Shown here: piece after piece, positions 1-6,448 of the stretch
Layout: each line of letters begins with the position of its first letter
Numbering within the stretch: position 1 is the first letter of the stretch
Origin: an uncultured Granulicatella sp.
GTDB lineage: Bacteria > Bacillota > Bacilli > Lactobacillales > Aerococcaceae
Length of the DNA stretch: 6,843 nt
Reading direction: 5' to 3'
NCBI GenBank assembly: GCA_938017885.1
Contig: CALIJD010000308.1
Location: 1-6,843, forward strand
Notes under the pieces: model-generated
The model's database searches: none
Told to the model about the DNA's origin: nothing
Seen by the model: the letters and a program-made list of their open reading frames with translations, nothing else
Program-made: the position numbers and the translations under genes

Positions 1-13
1 CCGAAGGAGCTTT
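1..13 (-). terminator. Probable intrinsic terminator of map-galE, cut by window edge
   Basis: Read on the minus strand just after the galE stop codon, positions 13 to 1 are AAAGCTCC, then TTCG, then a single G. This looks like the 5' arm of a hairpin, a UUCG tetraloop, and the first base of the 3' arm. The predicted continuation outside the window is GAGCTTT followed by a T-run. Only half of the structure is visible, so this is an inference. Confidence 0.45.
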
Positions 14-35
14 ATTGATTTTTATATAACTTTTT

Positions 36-1043
36 CTAGTAACCTTCTGGATTTTTCTTTTGCCAGTTCCATGAGTCGCGAACCATATCGTTCAAGTTCT
101 TTTCTGCTACCCATCCTAGCACTTCTTTTGCTTTAGAAGCATCCGCATAACAAGTTGCGATATCTCCTGCACGGCGAGGTGCAATTTTATAAGGAATATC
201 CACTCCATTTTCTGCGATAAATGCTTTTACTAAATCTAACACACTGTATCCAATACCAGTTCCTAAGTTAAAGACTTTTGCACCTTTTTGAGCCGCATTG
301 TTTTTAACTGCAAGTACGTGCCCACGAGCTAAATCAACAACGTGGATGTAGTCACGAACTCCAGTACCATCATGTGTATCGTAGTCGTCACCAAACACGC
401 TTAAGAATTCGCGTTTACCAACAGCCACTTGAGTGATGTAAGGCATTAAGTTGTTTGGAATTCCGTTTGGTGCTTCTCCAATCAATCCACTTTCATGAGC
501 TCCGATTGGGTTGAAGTAACGTAAGTTTGTGACAGACCAGTCGCTATCTGAGAAAGCAACATCATTTAAGATTTGTTCAAGCATCACTTTTGTATAACCA
601 TAAGGGTTTGTTGCGCTAGTTGGCATTTCTTCTTTAAAAGGAACCGCGTTGTTCATTCCATATACAGTTGCACTTGAACTAAACACGATATCCTTCACGT
701 TAAATTGACGCATTACGTCTAATAACACTAATGTTCCTGTGATGTTGTTGTGATAGTATTCTAAAGGTTTTTCAACAGACTCTCCCACAGCCTTGAACCC
801 TGCAAAATGAATCACTGAATCGATATTTTCTTTTTCAAAAACCGATACTAAGAAATCTCGATTTAGAATATCTCCTTCATATAAAGGAAAATCTTTCCCT
901 GTGATTGTTTTTAAACGGTTCAATACTTCTGGTGAGCTGTTTGAGAAGTTGTCGACAATAACAACGTCAAATCCAGCTTTATCTAATTCAATAACGGTAT
1001 GAGAACCGATATACCCTGCTCCACCTGTTACTAAAATTGCCAT
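36..1043 (-). CDS. galE: UDP-glucose 4-epimerase
   Basis: This 335-residue protein is full length for GalE, which interconverts UDP-galactose and UDP-glucose in the cytoplasm (Leloir pathway and supply of sugar nucleotides for envelope glycans). It belongs to the extended short-chain dehydrogenase family. The NAD-binding motif TGGAGYIG is at residues 6-13. The SSSATVYG segment at 122-129 carries the catalytic Ser, and YGYTK at 148-152 carries the catalytic Tyr148 and Lys152. The C-terminal substrate region ends in NPEGY, as is common in GalE. The residue aligning with the E. coli gatekeeper Tyr299 is Cys298 (in TCYADASKA), which may allow N-acetylated substrates. The ATG has a good ribosome binding site (GGGAGGA at 1051-1057 on the minus strand, 7-nt spacing). 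It lies 15 bp downstream of map, so the two are probably cotranscribed. Confidence 0.96.
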   Translation of the reverse strand: MAILVTGGAGYIGSHTVIELDKAGFDVVIVDNFSNSSPEVLNRLKTITGKDFPLYEGDILNRDFLVSVFEKENIDSVIHFAGFKAVGESVEKPLEYYHNNITGTLVLLDVMRQFNVKDIVFSSSATVYGMNNAVPFKEEMPTSATNPYGYTKVMLEQILNDVAFSDSDWSVTNLRYFNPIGAHESGLIGEAPNGIPNNLMPYITQVAVGKREFLSVFGDDYDTHDGTGVRDYIHVVDLARGHVLAVKNNAAQKGAKVFNLGTGIGYSVLDLVKAFIAENGVDIPYKIAPRRAGDIATCYADASKAKEVLGWVAEKNLNDMVRDSWNWQKKNPEGY

Positions 1044-1058
1044 TTTTTCTTCCTCCCT

Positions 1059-1832
1059 TTAGTTCAACACGTCTTCTGTGTGGTCTTTTTGTAACGTTAA
1101 AATACGTGGACCATCTTTAGTAATGGCTAATGTATGTTCAAATTGGCAGCTTAAACCACCATCTAATGTATGAGCAGTCCACCCATTACTTTCCATTTCC
1201 GCTTTCCAAGTTCCAGTATTCACCATAGGTTCAATCGTAATAACCATTCCTTCTTTTAAGCGAAGACCTTTCCCTGGTTCACCGTAGTGAGGTACTGCTG
1301 GGCTTTCGTGAATCGTTGGCCCAATTCCATGTCCGATAAAATCACGAACAACAGATAATCCTTCACTTTCTACATAAGTTTGGATTGCGTGTCCAATATC
1401 TCCAATACGATTTCCAACTTTTGCTTGTTGAATTCCTAAGTATAAAGCTTTCTTTGTAACTTCATATAGGTGGTCGATTTCTGGAGTGCTTTCACCAACG
1501 ATATAGCTCCAGCATGAATCTGATAGAGCTCCTTTTAACTCTACACAGAAGTCTACTTTTACTAAATCGCCTGATTTTAATGGTTTGCGACGTGGGAACC
1601 CGTGACAAATCTCATCATTGATACTTTGACACGTTGCGTATTTATACCCTTCATAGCCAATTTGAGGAGCAGATCCGCCTGCTTCTTCAATTTTTCTTTG
1701 GACAAATTGATCGATATCCCAAGTAGTGACACCAGGTTTAATAAAATCACGAAGTTGAACATGAATTGAAGCTAAAAGCGCTCCTGATTCTTCCATTGCA
1801 TCAATTTCGCGTTTTGATTTTAATGTAATCAT
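1059..1832 (-). CDS. map: Type I methionine aminopeptidase
   Basis: This 257-residue cytoplasmic metalloprotease removes the initiator methionine from nascent proteins. The five metal ligands of the pita-bread fold are all present: Asp94 (KVDF), Asp105 (SDSCWSY), His168 (GHGIG), Glu201 (IEPM) and Glu232 (QFEHT). The substrate-side histidines are His77 (ICHGFP) and His175 (IHES). There is no N-terminal zinc-finger extension, so it is a bacterial type Ia enzyme. The GALSDSCWSY segment and the slightly long loop at about 207-228 are typical of lactic-acid bacterial versions, from memory of the family. The ATG at 1832 gives the expected N-terminus (MITLKSKREI). The AAAGGA ribosome binding site at 1845-1850 is 12 nt upstream, a little far. 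It is the first gene of the map-galE unit. The enzyme is normally essential, so this is housekeeping DNA. Confidence 0.96.
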   Translation of the reverse strand: MITLKSKREIDAMEESGALLASIHVQLRDFIKPGVTTWDIDQFVQRKIEEAGGSAPQIGYEGYKYATCQSINDEICHGFPRRKPLKSGDLVKVDFCVELKGALSDSCWSYIVGESTPEIDHLYEVTKKALYLGIQQAKVGNRIGDIGHAIQTYVESEGLSVVRDFIGHGIGPTIHESPAVPHYGEPGKGLRLKEGMVITIEPMVNTGTWKAEMESNGWTAHTLDGGLSCQFEHTLAITKDGPRILTLQKDHTEDVLN

Positions 1833-1862
1833 GAAATAAACTCATCCTTTCTAACAAAGGCA

Positions 1863-1890
1863 ATTATAGCATATAAAACAAAATAAAGAA
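1863..1890 (-). promoter_or_regulatory. Extended -10 promoter for map-galE
   Basis: On the minus strand a perfect TATAAT lies at 1868-1863, preceded by TG plus one base (1871-1869), which makes an extended -10 element. The -35 is poor (TTCTTT at 1890-1885, spacer 16). Transcription would start near 1856, about 24 bases before the map ATG, so the leader is too short for a riboswitch. Confidence 0.7.
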
Positions 1891-1901
1891 TAGTTATTTA
1901 A

Positions 1902-1947
1902 AGAAGTTTTAACTAGATGTACTACTAAATTCCCTAATCAAACTTCT
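1902..1947. repeat. 8-bp inverted repeat upstream of the map promoter
   Basis: AGAAGTTT at 1902-1909 is the exact reverse complement of AAACTTCT at 1940-1947, with 30 bases between. It lies between the terminator of the 2027-2734 gene and the map promoter. There is no T-run next to it, so it is not an obvious terminator. In DNA this AT-rich it may be chance; an operator is possible but unsupported. Confidence 0.25.
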
Positions 1948-1987
1948 CTACTAATTTTTTCATTTTAAACCTCTATCAACGTCTAAC

Positions 1988-2019
1988 AAAAAAACACCGC
2001 CTCATATCAGCGATGTTTT
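1988..2019 (-). terminator. Intrinsic terminator of the LPNTG-protein gene
   Basis: On the minus strand the arm AAAACATCGC (2019-2010) pairs with GCGGTGTTTT (2000-1991). This gives a 10-bp stem with one G-U pair and a 9-base loop. The 3' arm runs into a stretch of seven T in total (1994-1988). It starts 7 bases after the stop codon at 2027-2029. Confidence 0.9.
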
Positions 2020-2026
2020 AAATGGA

Positions 2027-2734
2027 TTATTGTGGTGGTCTAGAACCTCTACCTGGCGGGAATGGTCTAGGTGTAATACTTGTTGTTGTCTCAGTTGAAG
2101 GATCTTCAGCTACAGGAGAAGCAGTCGTTGGTGCTTCTGTTGTTGGAGCCTCAGTAGTTTGTACTGTAGTAGTTGTTTCTGCAGTAGTCGTTTCTGTAGT
2201 AGTTGATTCTGTAGTAGTCGTTTCAACCGTAACTTCTTCATCTGATTCTGAGGATGCTGTTTCTGTTGTTGCTTCGACTAATACGCTCTCTCTAATATAA
2301 CCAATATATTTATAACAGTTTTCTTCCTGCGTGAATTCTGATGCAGAAATAGTTGCGCTTGTAGCCAAAGCTCCAGATAATACTAATCCGATTGTTAATA
2401 CTATATTTTTATGTTTTTTATTAGAAAACACAAAATATCCTGCACTAGTGAACACGAGCACCCCTAAAGTCATAAAAATGACATTAGAATTCGTTCCTGT
2501 ATTTGGTAATGTTGCAGGTAATTGACATGCCCCTTTATCATATGCATAAACAAGCAAGATACGATCCTTGTTTCCTAACTCCGTATACTCGCCTTGTTGG
2601 ATATTTGCTTTTTGAATCTCCGTAAGATTCGAGAAGTTTACTTTTTGAATTTCTTCTGCAAAAACATTGTTTGTAAAATATCCAAACCAGCCTAACAACA
2701 GTGCAACAATGAATAAAAATTTCATTTTTTTCAA
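2027..2734 (-). CDS. Secreted protein with internal LPNTG sorting motif and Thr-rich tail
   Basis: The function is not recognised. Residues 1-26 form a signal peptide (Lys-rich start, hydrophobic core, VFA then EE). A short exported segment follows (27-75). LPNTG at 76-80, just after LPAT at 72-75, is followed by a hydrophobic stretch (84-104) and NKKHKN (105-110), which is a complete cell-wall sorting signal. The chain does not end there: a second hydrophobic segment (111-131, ending ATISA before SE) leads into an acidic, Thr-rich tail (about 155-220, with ETTTT- and TTEAP-type 5-residue repeats) and a Pro/Arg-rich end (RPFPPGRGSRPPQ). The only cysteines are Cys70 and Cys140, both predicted outside the membrane. 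The start is TTG at 2734, 10 nt after AAGGAG; an in-frame ATG at 2725 is 19 nt away. The gene has its own promoter and terminator. It recalls processed acidic surface proteins, but I cannot assign a family. Confidence 0.85.
   Translation of the reverse strand: MKKMKFLFIVALLLGWFGYFTNNVFAEEIQKVNFSNLTEIQKANIQQGEYTELGNKDRILLVYAYDKGACQLPATLPNTGTNSNVIFMTLGVLVFTSAGYFVFSNKKHKNIVLTIGLVLSGALATSATISASEFTQEENCYKYIGYIRESVLVEATTETASSESDEEVTVETTTTESTTTETTTAETTTTVQTTEAPTTEAPTTASPVAEDPSTETTTSITPRPFPPGRGSRPPQ
2130..2225. repeat. 15-bp tandem repeats coding for the Thr-rich tail
   Basis: Four 15-bp units lie in tandem at 2166-2180, 2181-2195, 2196-2210 and 2211-2225. On the plus strand their consensus is GTAGTAGTYGTTTCT, with one to three differences between units. 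They encode the 5-residue blocks ETTTT, ESTTT, ETTTA and ETTTT. Two further units (2130-2144 and 2145-2159) encode TTEAP-type blocks. Because 15 is a multiple of 3, gain or loss of units would change tail length without breaking the frame. Confidence 0.8.
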
Positions 2735-2744
2735 CGTAAATCAT

Positions 2745-2750
2745 CTCCTT
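2745..2750 (-). promoter_or_regulatory. Ribosome binding site deciding a TTG start
   Basis: AAGGAG on the minus strand lies 10 nt before TTG at 2734 and 19 nt before the in-frame ATG at 2725. The spacing favours the TTG start. The other ATG, which overlaps this site at 2742-2744, opens a different frame without family features. Confidence 0.6.
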
Positions 2751-2766
2751 AAAAATTATCAGATTA

Positions 2767-2795
2767 ATTATACATTTTTTCTTCATAAAGTTCAA
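2767..2795 (-). promoter_or_regulatory. Sigma-A-type promoter of the LPNTG-protein gene
   Basis: On the minus strand TTGAAC (2795-2790), a 17-base spacer and a perfect TATAAT (2772-2767) form a near-consensus vegetative promoter. Transcription would start near 2760, about 26 bases before the TTG start. This makes the gene transcriptionally independent of the ABC operon upstream. Confidence 0.85.
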
Positions 2796-2852
2796 CATTT
2801 ATTAATTTTGTATGAATTTTGTTCGAATTGTTTTTTCGGATATTCGCGTTTG

Positions 2853-2887
2853 AAAAAAGCCTTTAATCTTAGGATTAAAGGCTTTTT
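2853..2887 (-). terminator. Strong intrinsic terminator of the ABC exporter operon
   Basis: A perfect 15-bp stem pairs 2854-2868 with 2873-2887 around the 4-base loop 2869-2872. The core is AAAGCC/GGCTTT-like and, on the minus strand, the structure ends in six T (2858-2853). It lies 22 bases after the exporter stop codon at 2910. The A/T-symmetric ends mean it could also work on the plus strand, although no plus-strand gene precedes it. Confidence 0.95.
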
Positions 2888-2909
2888 ACGAAATATTTTC
2901 TGAATCAAA

Positions 2910-4715
2910 TTAATCCAATTCAATTTGACCTGTATATAGTTTGTAGTAAACACCATGTTTTTCCATTAAGCTTTCATGGTTTCCGCGTTCGATAATTTCA
3001 CCATGATCCATTACCATAATCACATCAGCATTACGAATTGTAGATAAACGGTGGGCAATTACAAATGATGTGCGACCTTCCATCAATTGGTCCATTCCGC
3101 GTGAAATCAACGCTTCTGTATGGCTGTCGATAGAACTTGTCGCTTCATCAAGAATCAATACTTTAGGATTCGCAACCGCAGCACGCGCAATTGCTAGTAA
3201 TTGACGTTGCCCTTGAGACAACCCTTCTCCGTCTCCTGTAATTTCTGTTTGGTATCCTTGTGGTAGACGTTTGATAAAGCTATGAGCATTTGCTAATTTT
3301 GCCGCTTTAATCACTTCATCATCTGTAGCATCTAATTTTCCATATCGAATATTATCCGCAATCGTTCCTGTAAATAAATGCGTATCTTGCAATACGATAG
3401 AAATGGTCTTACGCAAGTCATCTTTCTTAATCTTCGTTACTGGAATCTCGTCGAAAGTAATAACCCCTGAGTCAATCTCATAAAATCGGTTGATTAAGTT
3501 TGTAATGGTTGTTTTACCAGCTCCTGTTGCCCCTACAAAGGCAACTTTTAATCCTGGTTCGGCCCATACATTGATATCTTTTAAAATACGAACTCCTGGC
3601 ACATATCCAAAGTCTACGTTATGAAGTTGAATATTCCCAACTACTGGAATACGTTTGTCTCCATCCAACCAGTACCAGTTATCTTTATCTTGTTGATCAA
3701 GCGTGACTGTCCCTTCATCAATCTCAGGCACTTCACGCAGAATCGCAAAAATACGTTCAGCCCCAGCCATTGCGCTTAAAAGAACATTCATTTGTTGAGA
3801 CATTTGCGCCAGTGGTTGCGAAAATGTTCTCGAAAATTGAAGGAATGAAGCAAGTCCACCAATATCCATCCAATTTATAATAACAAGATAGCCCCCAACA
3901 GCAGCGGTAATCGCATAGTTCATATAACTAATATTCCCTAAAATCGGGAACATAATCGTTGAATAAAATTGTGCGTTGTTTGCTGCCTCTTGAAGTTCTC
4001 CGTTGAGTTTATCAAATTCATCTAACACTTTATGTTCGTGGTTAAATACCTTAACCACTTTTTGTCCTTCAATATGCTCTTCCACGAATCCATTTACTTG
4101 TCCGAGAATCGCTTGTTGCGCTGCGAATTGCTTTCCTGATTTGGCACCAAGCTTCTTCACAATTTGGAACATCAAAAATACCATCGCAATCAGTAAAACC
4201 GTTAGAATTGGTGAAAGGATAATCATCATGATAAACGTTAACACTAATTGAAGCGTGGAACTGATAATCATCAACATACTGTTGTTAAACGCATTTTGAA
4301 TATTGTCAAAATCGTTCGTAAAACGAGACATTAAATCCCCGTGCTTATTCGTATCAAAGAAACGAATTGGCAAAGTTTGAATATGGTTAAATAAATCTCC
4401 ACGCATTTTTTCGATTGTATTTTGTCCAACTGTTACCATTAATCGTGCAGAGAAGTAGCTAGCTGTTGCCCCAAGTACATAGACAATGGCGATAAACCCA
4501 AGCATTTTTGCTAATCCTGCTAAGTCTCCTGTTTCAATAAAATCATTGATTAAAGGACGAATGGCATAAGTTCCAATAATACCTGAAGCACTTGAAATGA
4601 TTAAGCAGACTACAACAACTGCAAGAGTCATCTTACTCTTCCATAAATATCCCCATAAGTCTGCCAAAGTTTGCTTCATATTTTCTGGACGTTTTGGCCC
4701 TTTAATTTTACTCAT
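2910..4715 (-). CDS. Heterodimeric ABC exporter, subunit with catalytic site
   Basis: This 601-residue half-transporter has an N-terminal transmembrane domain (about residues 25-325, six helices) and a C-terminal ATPase. The ATPase motifs are Walker A GATGAGKTT (395-403), Q-loop Gln443, signature LSQGQ (499-503, non-canonical), Walker B VLILDE with catalytic Glu524, D-loop SSID and H-loop His555. This is the catalytically competent partner in pairs such as TM287/288, EfrAB, PatAB, YfiBC and LmrCD, which export drugs or lipophilic compounds. Its length resembles YfiC, EfrB or TM288 more than the longer BmrD or LmrD. The linker at about 333-360 (rich in Asp and Trp) is longer than in the partner. 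The ATG overlaps the end of the upstream gene by 8 bp, so the two are translationally coupled. Substrates cannot be predicted from sequence. Confidence 0.93.
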   Translation of the reverse strand: MSKIKGPKRPENMKQTLADLWGYLWKSKMTLAVVVVCLIISSASGIIGTYAIRPLINDFIETGDLAGLAKMLGFIAIVYVLGATASYFSARLMVTVGQNTIEKMRGDLFNHIQTLPIRFFDTNKHGDLMSRFTNDFDNIQNAFNNSMLMIISSTLQLVLTFIMMIILSPILTVLLIAMVFLMFQIVKKLGAKSGKQFAAQQAILGQVNGFVEEHIEGQKVVKVFNHEHKVLDEFDKLNGELQEAANNAQFYSTIMFPILGNISYMNYAITAAVGGYLVIINWMDIGGLASFLQFSRTFSQPLAQMSQQMNVLLSAMAGAERIFAILREVPEIDEGTVTLDQQDKDNWYWLDGDKRIPVVGNIQLHNVDFGYVPGVRILKDINVWAEPGLKVAFVGATGAGKTTITNLINRFYEIDSGVITFDEIPVTKIKKDDLRKTISIVLQDTHLFTGTIADNIRYGKLDATDDEVIKAAKLANAHSFIKRLPQGYQTEITGDGEGLSQGQRQLLAIARAAVANPKVLILDEATSSIDSHTEALISRGMDQLMEGRTSFVIAHRLSTIRNADVIMVMDHGEIIERGNHESLMEKHGVYYKLYTGQIELD

Positions 4716-6444
4716 CTCCTTTGGCTCCTTTCATTTGGGTTTCGTAAATATCACGATACAAGTCGTTTGATTCCATTAACTCTTCGTGCGTTCCTAGTCC
4801 GTTTACTTTACCATCATCTAATACAAGAATATTGTCTGCTCCTTGAATCGATGAAATACGTTGGGCAATAATAATGACCGTTGTATCTGGTAAATGGTTA
4901 AAGAACGCTTCTCGAATCTTCGAGTCAGTCGCTGTATCGACTGCTGAGGTTGAATCGTCTAAGATTAACACGGCTGGCTTACGTAACATGGCACGAGCAA
5001 TCGTAAGACGTTGTTTTTGTCCACCAGAGAAGTTTGAACCACCTTGTTCAACACGAGTGTCATATCCCTCAGACATTTCCATAATAAAGTCATGAGCTTG
5101 TGCATGTTTAGCCGCTTGAATCATTTCTTCTTCTGTAGCATCTGGATTTCCCCACAAGAGGTTCTCGCGAATTGTTCCAGAGAATAAGGTATTCTTTTGT
5201 AACACCATGGATACGTTTTGACGTAAATCAGAAAATCGATAATCACGAACATCATGTCCACCAACACGCACCGTACCAGCAGTTGTGTCATAAAGTCGAG
5301 GAATCAACTGTACAAGAGAGGATTTCCCTGAACCAGTTGGCCCGATAATTCCGAACACTTCACCGGGTTTAATCTTGAAGCTGATGTTGCTTAACACTTC
5401 TTCGTCTTGTTGTTTTCCATAAGAGAAATGAACATGATCGAATTCCACTTCACCGTATACTTTATCTACAGTAATTGGATGTTCTGGTTCTTCTACATCA
5501 ATGTTGGTATCTAACACTTCGAAAATACGATCCATAGACGCTTTTGTCATTGTCAACATGACGAACACGAATGAAATCATCATGAGGGACATCAAGATTT
5601 GTGTGATATAAGAAATGAAACTGATAAGATCTCCAGTTGTCATCGATCCACTAATAACAAGTCCGCCCCCAAACCACATCACCGCAATTGTTACAGCATA
5701 AATCGTTAATTGCATGATTGGGTTGTTCCACATCACGACATACATTGCATGGAGGGCACGTTCTCTATAGGTTGAGTTTTCCGCACCAAATTTTTTCTTT
5801 TCGAACATTTCACGTACGAAAGACTTTACAACGCGAATTCCGATAAAGTTTTCTTGTAAAGTACGGTTGATCCCGTCTGTTGCTTGTTGTAATTTTCTAA
5901 ACCGAGGAAAGGCAGTTGAAATGATAAGAGCTAGCGATAACACTAAGATAGGTACAGCGACCATAAAGACGAGTGATAATTGCGCGTTAATACTTACTGC
6001 AAAGAAAATTGCGAAGATAAACATCATCGGTGCACGTGCTAAAATACGCATCGTCATAATAGCTGTATTTTGAACATTGTTGACATCACTAGTCATTCGG
6101 GTAATTAAGGACGCATTGGAGAAGTGATCAATGTTCTTAAAGGAGAAGGCTTGAATTTTCTTCATTTCGGCAGAACGTAACTCTGCGGCTACTCCAGTTC
6201 CAGCAATCGATGCAAATTTTGCACCTAAAACTCCAGCCGAAAGAGATACAATCGCTACAAGAATCATAACAACCCCTTGTTGCATAATAAAGCCTAAGTC
6301 TTTATTTGGAATCCCTTCGTCAATAATTTGCTTCATAATAATCGGTTGGGCTACTTCACAAAGCACCTCGACTAAAATGGCAAAAAACGCTAAGAAAGGA
6401 TATTTTTTATACTTACTAAAAAACGGAAGAATCTGTTTTAGCAT
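4708..6444 (-). CDS. Heterodimeric ABC exporter, subunit with degenerate site
   Basis: This 578-residue half-transporter is the first gene of the exporter operon. It has six transmembrane helices (about residues 15-300) followed by an ATPase. The motifs are Walker A GPTGSGKSS (368-376), Q-loop Gln416, signature FSGGQ (472-476), Walker B VLILDD (Asp497 replaces the catalytic Glu), D-loop SAVD and AQR (Gln528 replaces the H-loop His). Loss of both catalytic residues marks it as the TM287/PatA/EfrA/YfiB-like partner, whose ATP site hydrolyses poorly. The ATG at 6444 is chosen because AAGGAG lies 7 nt upstream. The frame stays open to a TTG at 6507, but that adds 21 residues encoded by the leader hairpin and has no ribosome binding site. 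Expression is probably controlled by the attenuator in its leader. Confidence 0.93.
   Translation of the reverse strand: MLKQILPFFSKYKKYPFLAFFAILVEVLCEVAQPIIMKQIIDEGIPNKDLGFIMQQGVVMILVAIVSLSAGVLGAKFASIAGTGVAAELRSAEMKKIQAFSFKNIDHFSNASLITRMTSDVNNVQNTAIMTMRILARAPMMFIFAIFFAVSINAQLSLVFMVAVPILVLSLALIISTAFPRFRKLQQATDGINRTLQENFIGIRVVKSFVREMFEKKKFGAENSTYRERALHAMYVVMWNNPIMQLTIYAVTIAVMWFGGGLVISGSMTTGDLISFISYITQILMSLMMISFVFVMLTMTKASMDRIFEVLDTNIDVEEPEHPITVDKVYGEVEFDHVHFSYGKQQDEEVLSNISFKIKPGEVFGIIGPTGSGKSSLVQLIPRLYDTTAGTVRVGGHDVRDYRFSDLRQNVSMVLQKNTLFSGTIRENLLWGNPDATEEEMIQAAKHAQAHDFIMEMSEGYDTRVEQGGSNFSGGQKQRLTIARAMLRKPAVLILDDSTSAVDTATDSKIREAFFNHLPDTTVIIIAQRISSIQGADNILVLDDGKVNGLGTHEELMESNDLYRDIYETQMKGAKGDE
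4725..4731 (-). promoter_or_regulatory. Ribosome binding site of the second exporter gene, inside the first
   Basis: AAAGGAG on the minus strand lies 9 nt before the ATG at 4715, within the last codons of the first exporter gene. A second AGGAG (4720-4716) touches the ATG and is too close to be used. The placement supports translational coupling and equal synthesis of the two subunits. Confidence 0.8.
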
Positions 6445-6448
6445 TTTT

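Noticed and set aside
1944..1973. Nine-codon minus-strand ORF (MKKLVEKFD) downstream of the LPNTG-gene terminator
   Set aside because: It is very short, its ribosome binding site is weak, there is no clear promoter, and its end overlaps an inverted repeat. Chance is the simplest explanation.
2022..2300. Plus-strand ORF rich in Val and Ser opposite the Thr-rich tail
   Set aside because: It is the antisense reading of the tandem repeats. It lacks a ribosome binding site, and the minus-strand gene has a promoter, signal peptide and terminator.
2027..2734. LPNTG-protein gene as a frameshifted or truncated remnant of a larger adhesin
   Set aside because: The frame is continuous, promoter and ribosome binding site are intact, and a proper terminator begins 7 bases after the stop, so both ends look native.
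2538..2798. Minus-strand ORF overlapping the 5' half of the LPNTG-protein gene in another frame
   Set aside because: It starts upstream of the mapped promoter's start point, has no family features, and is explained as a shadow of the real gene.
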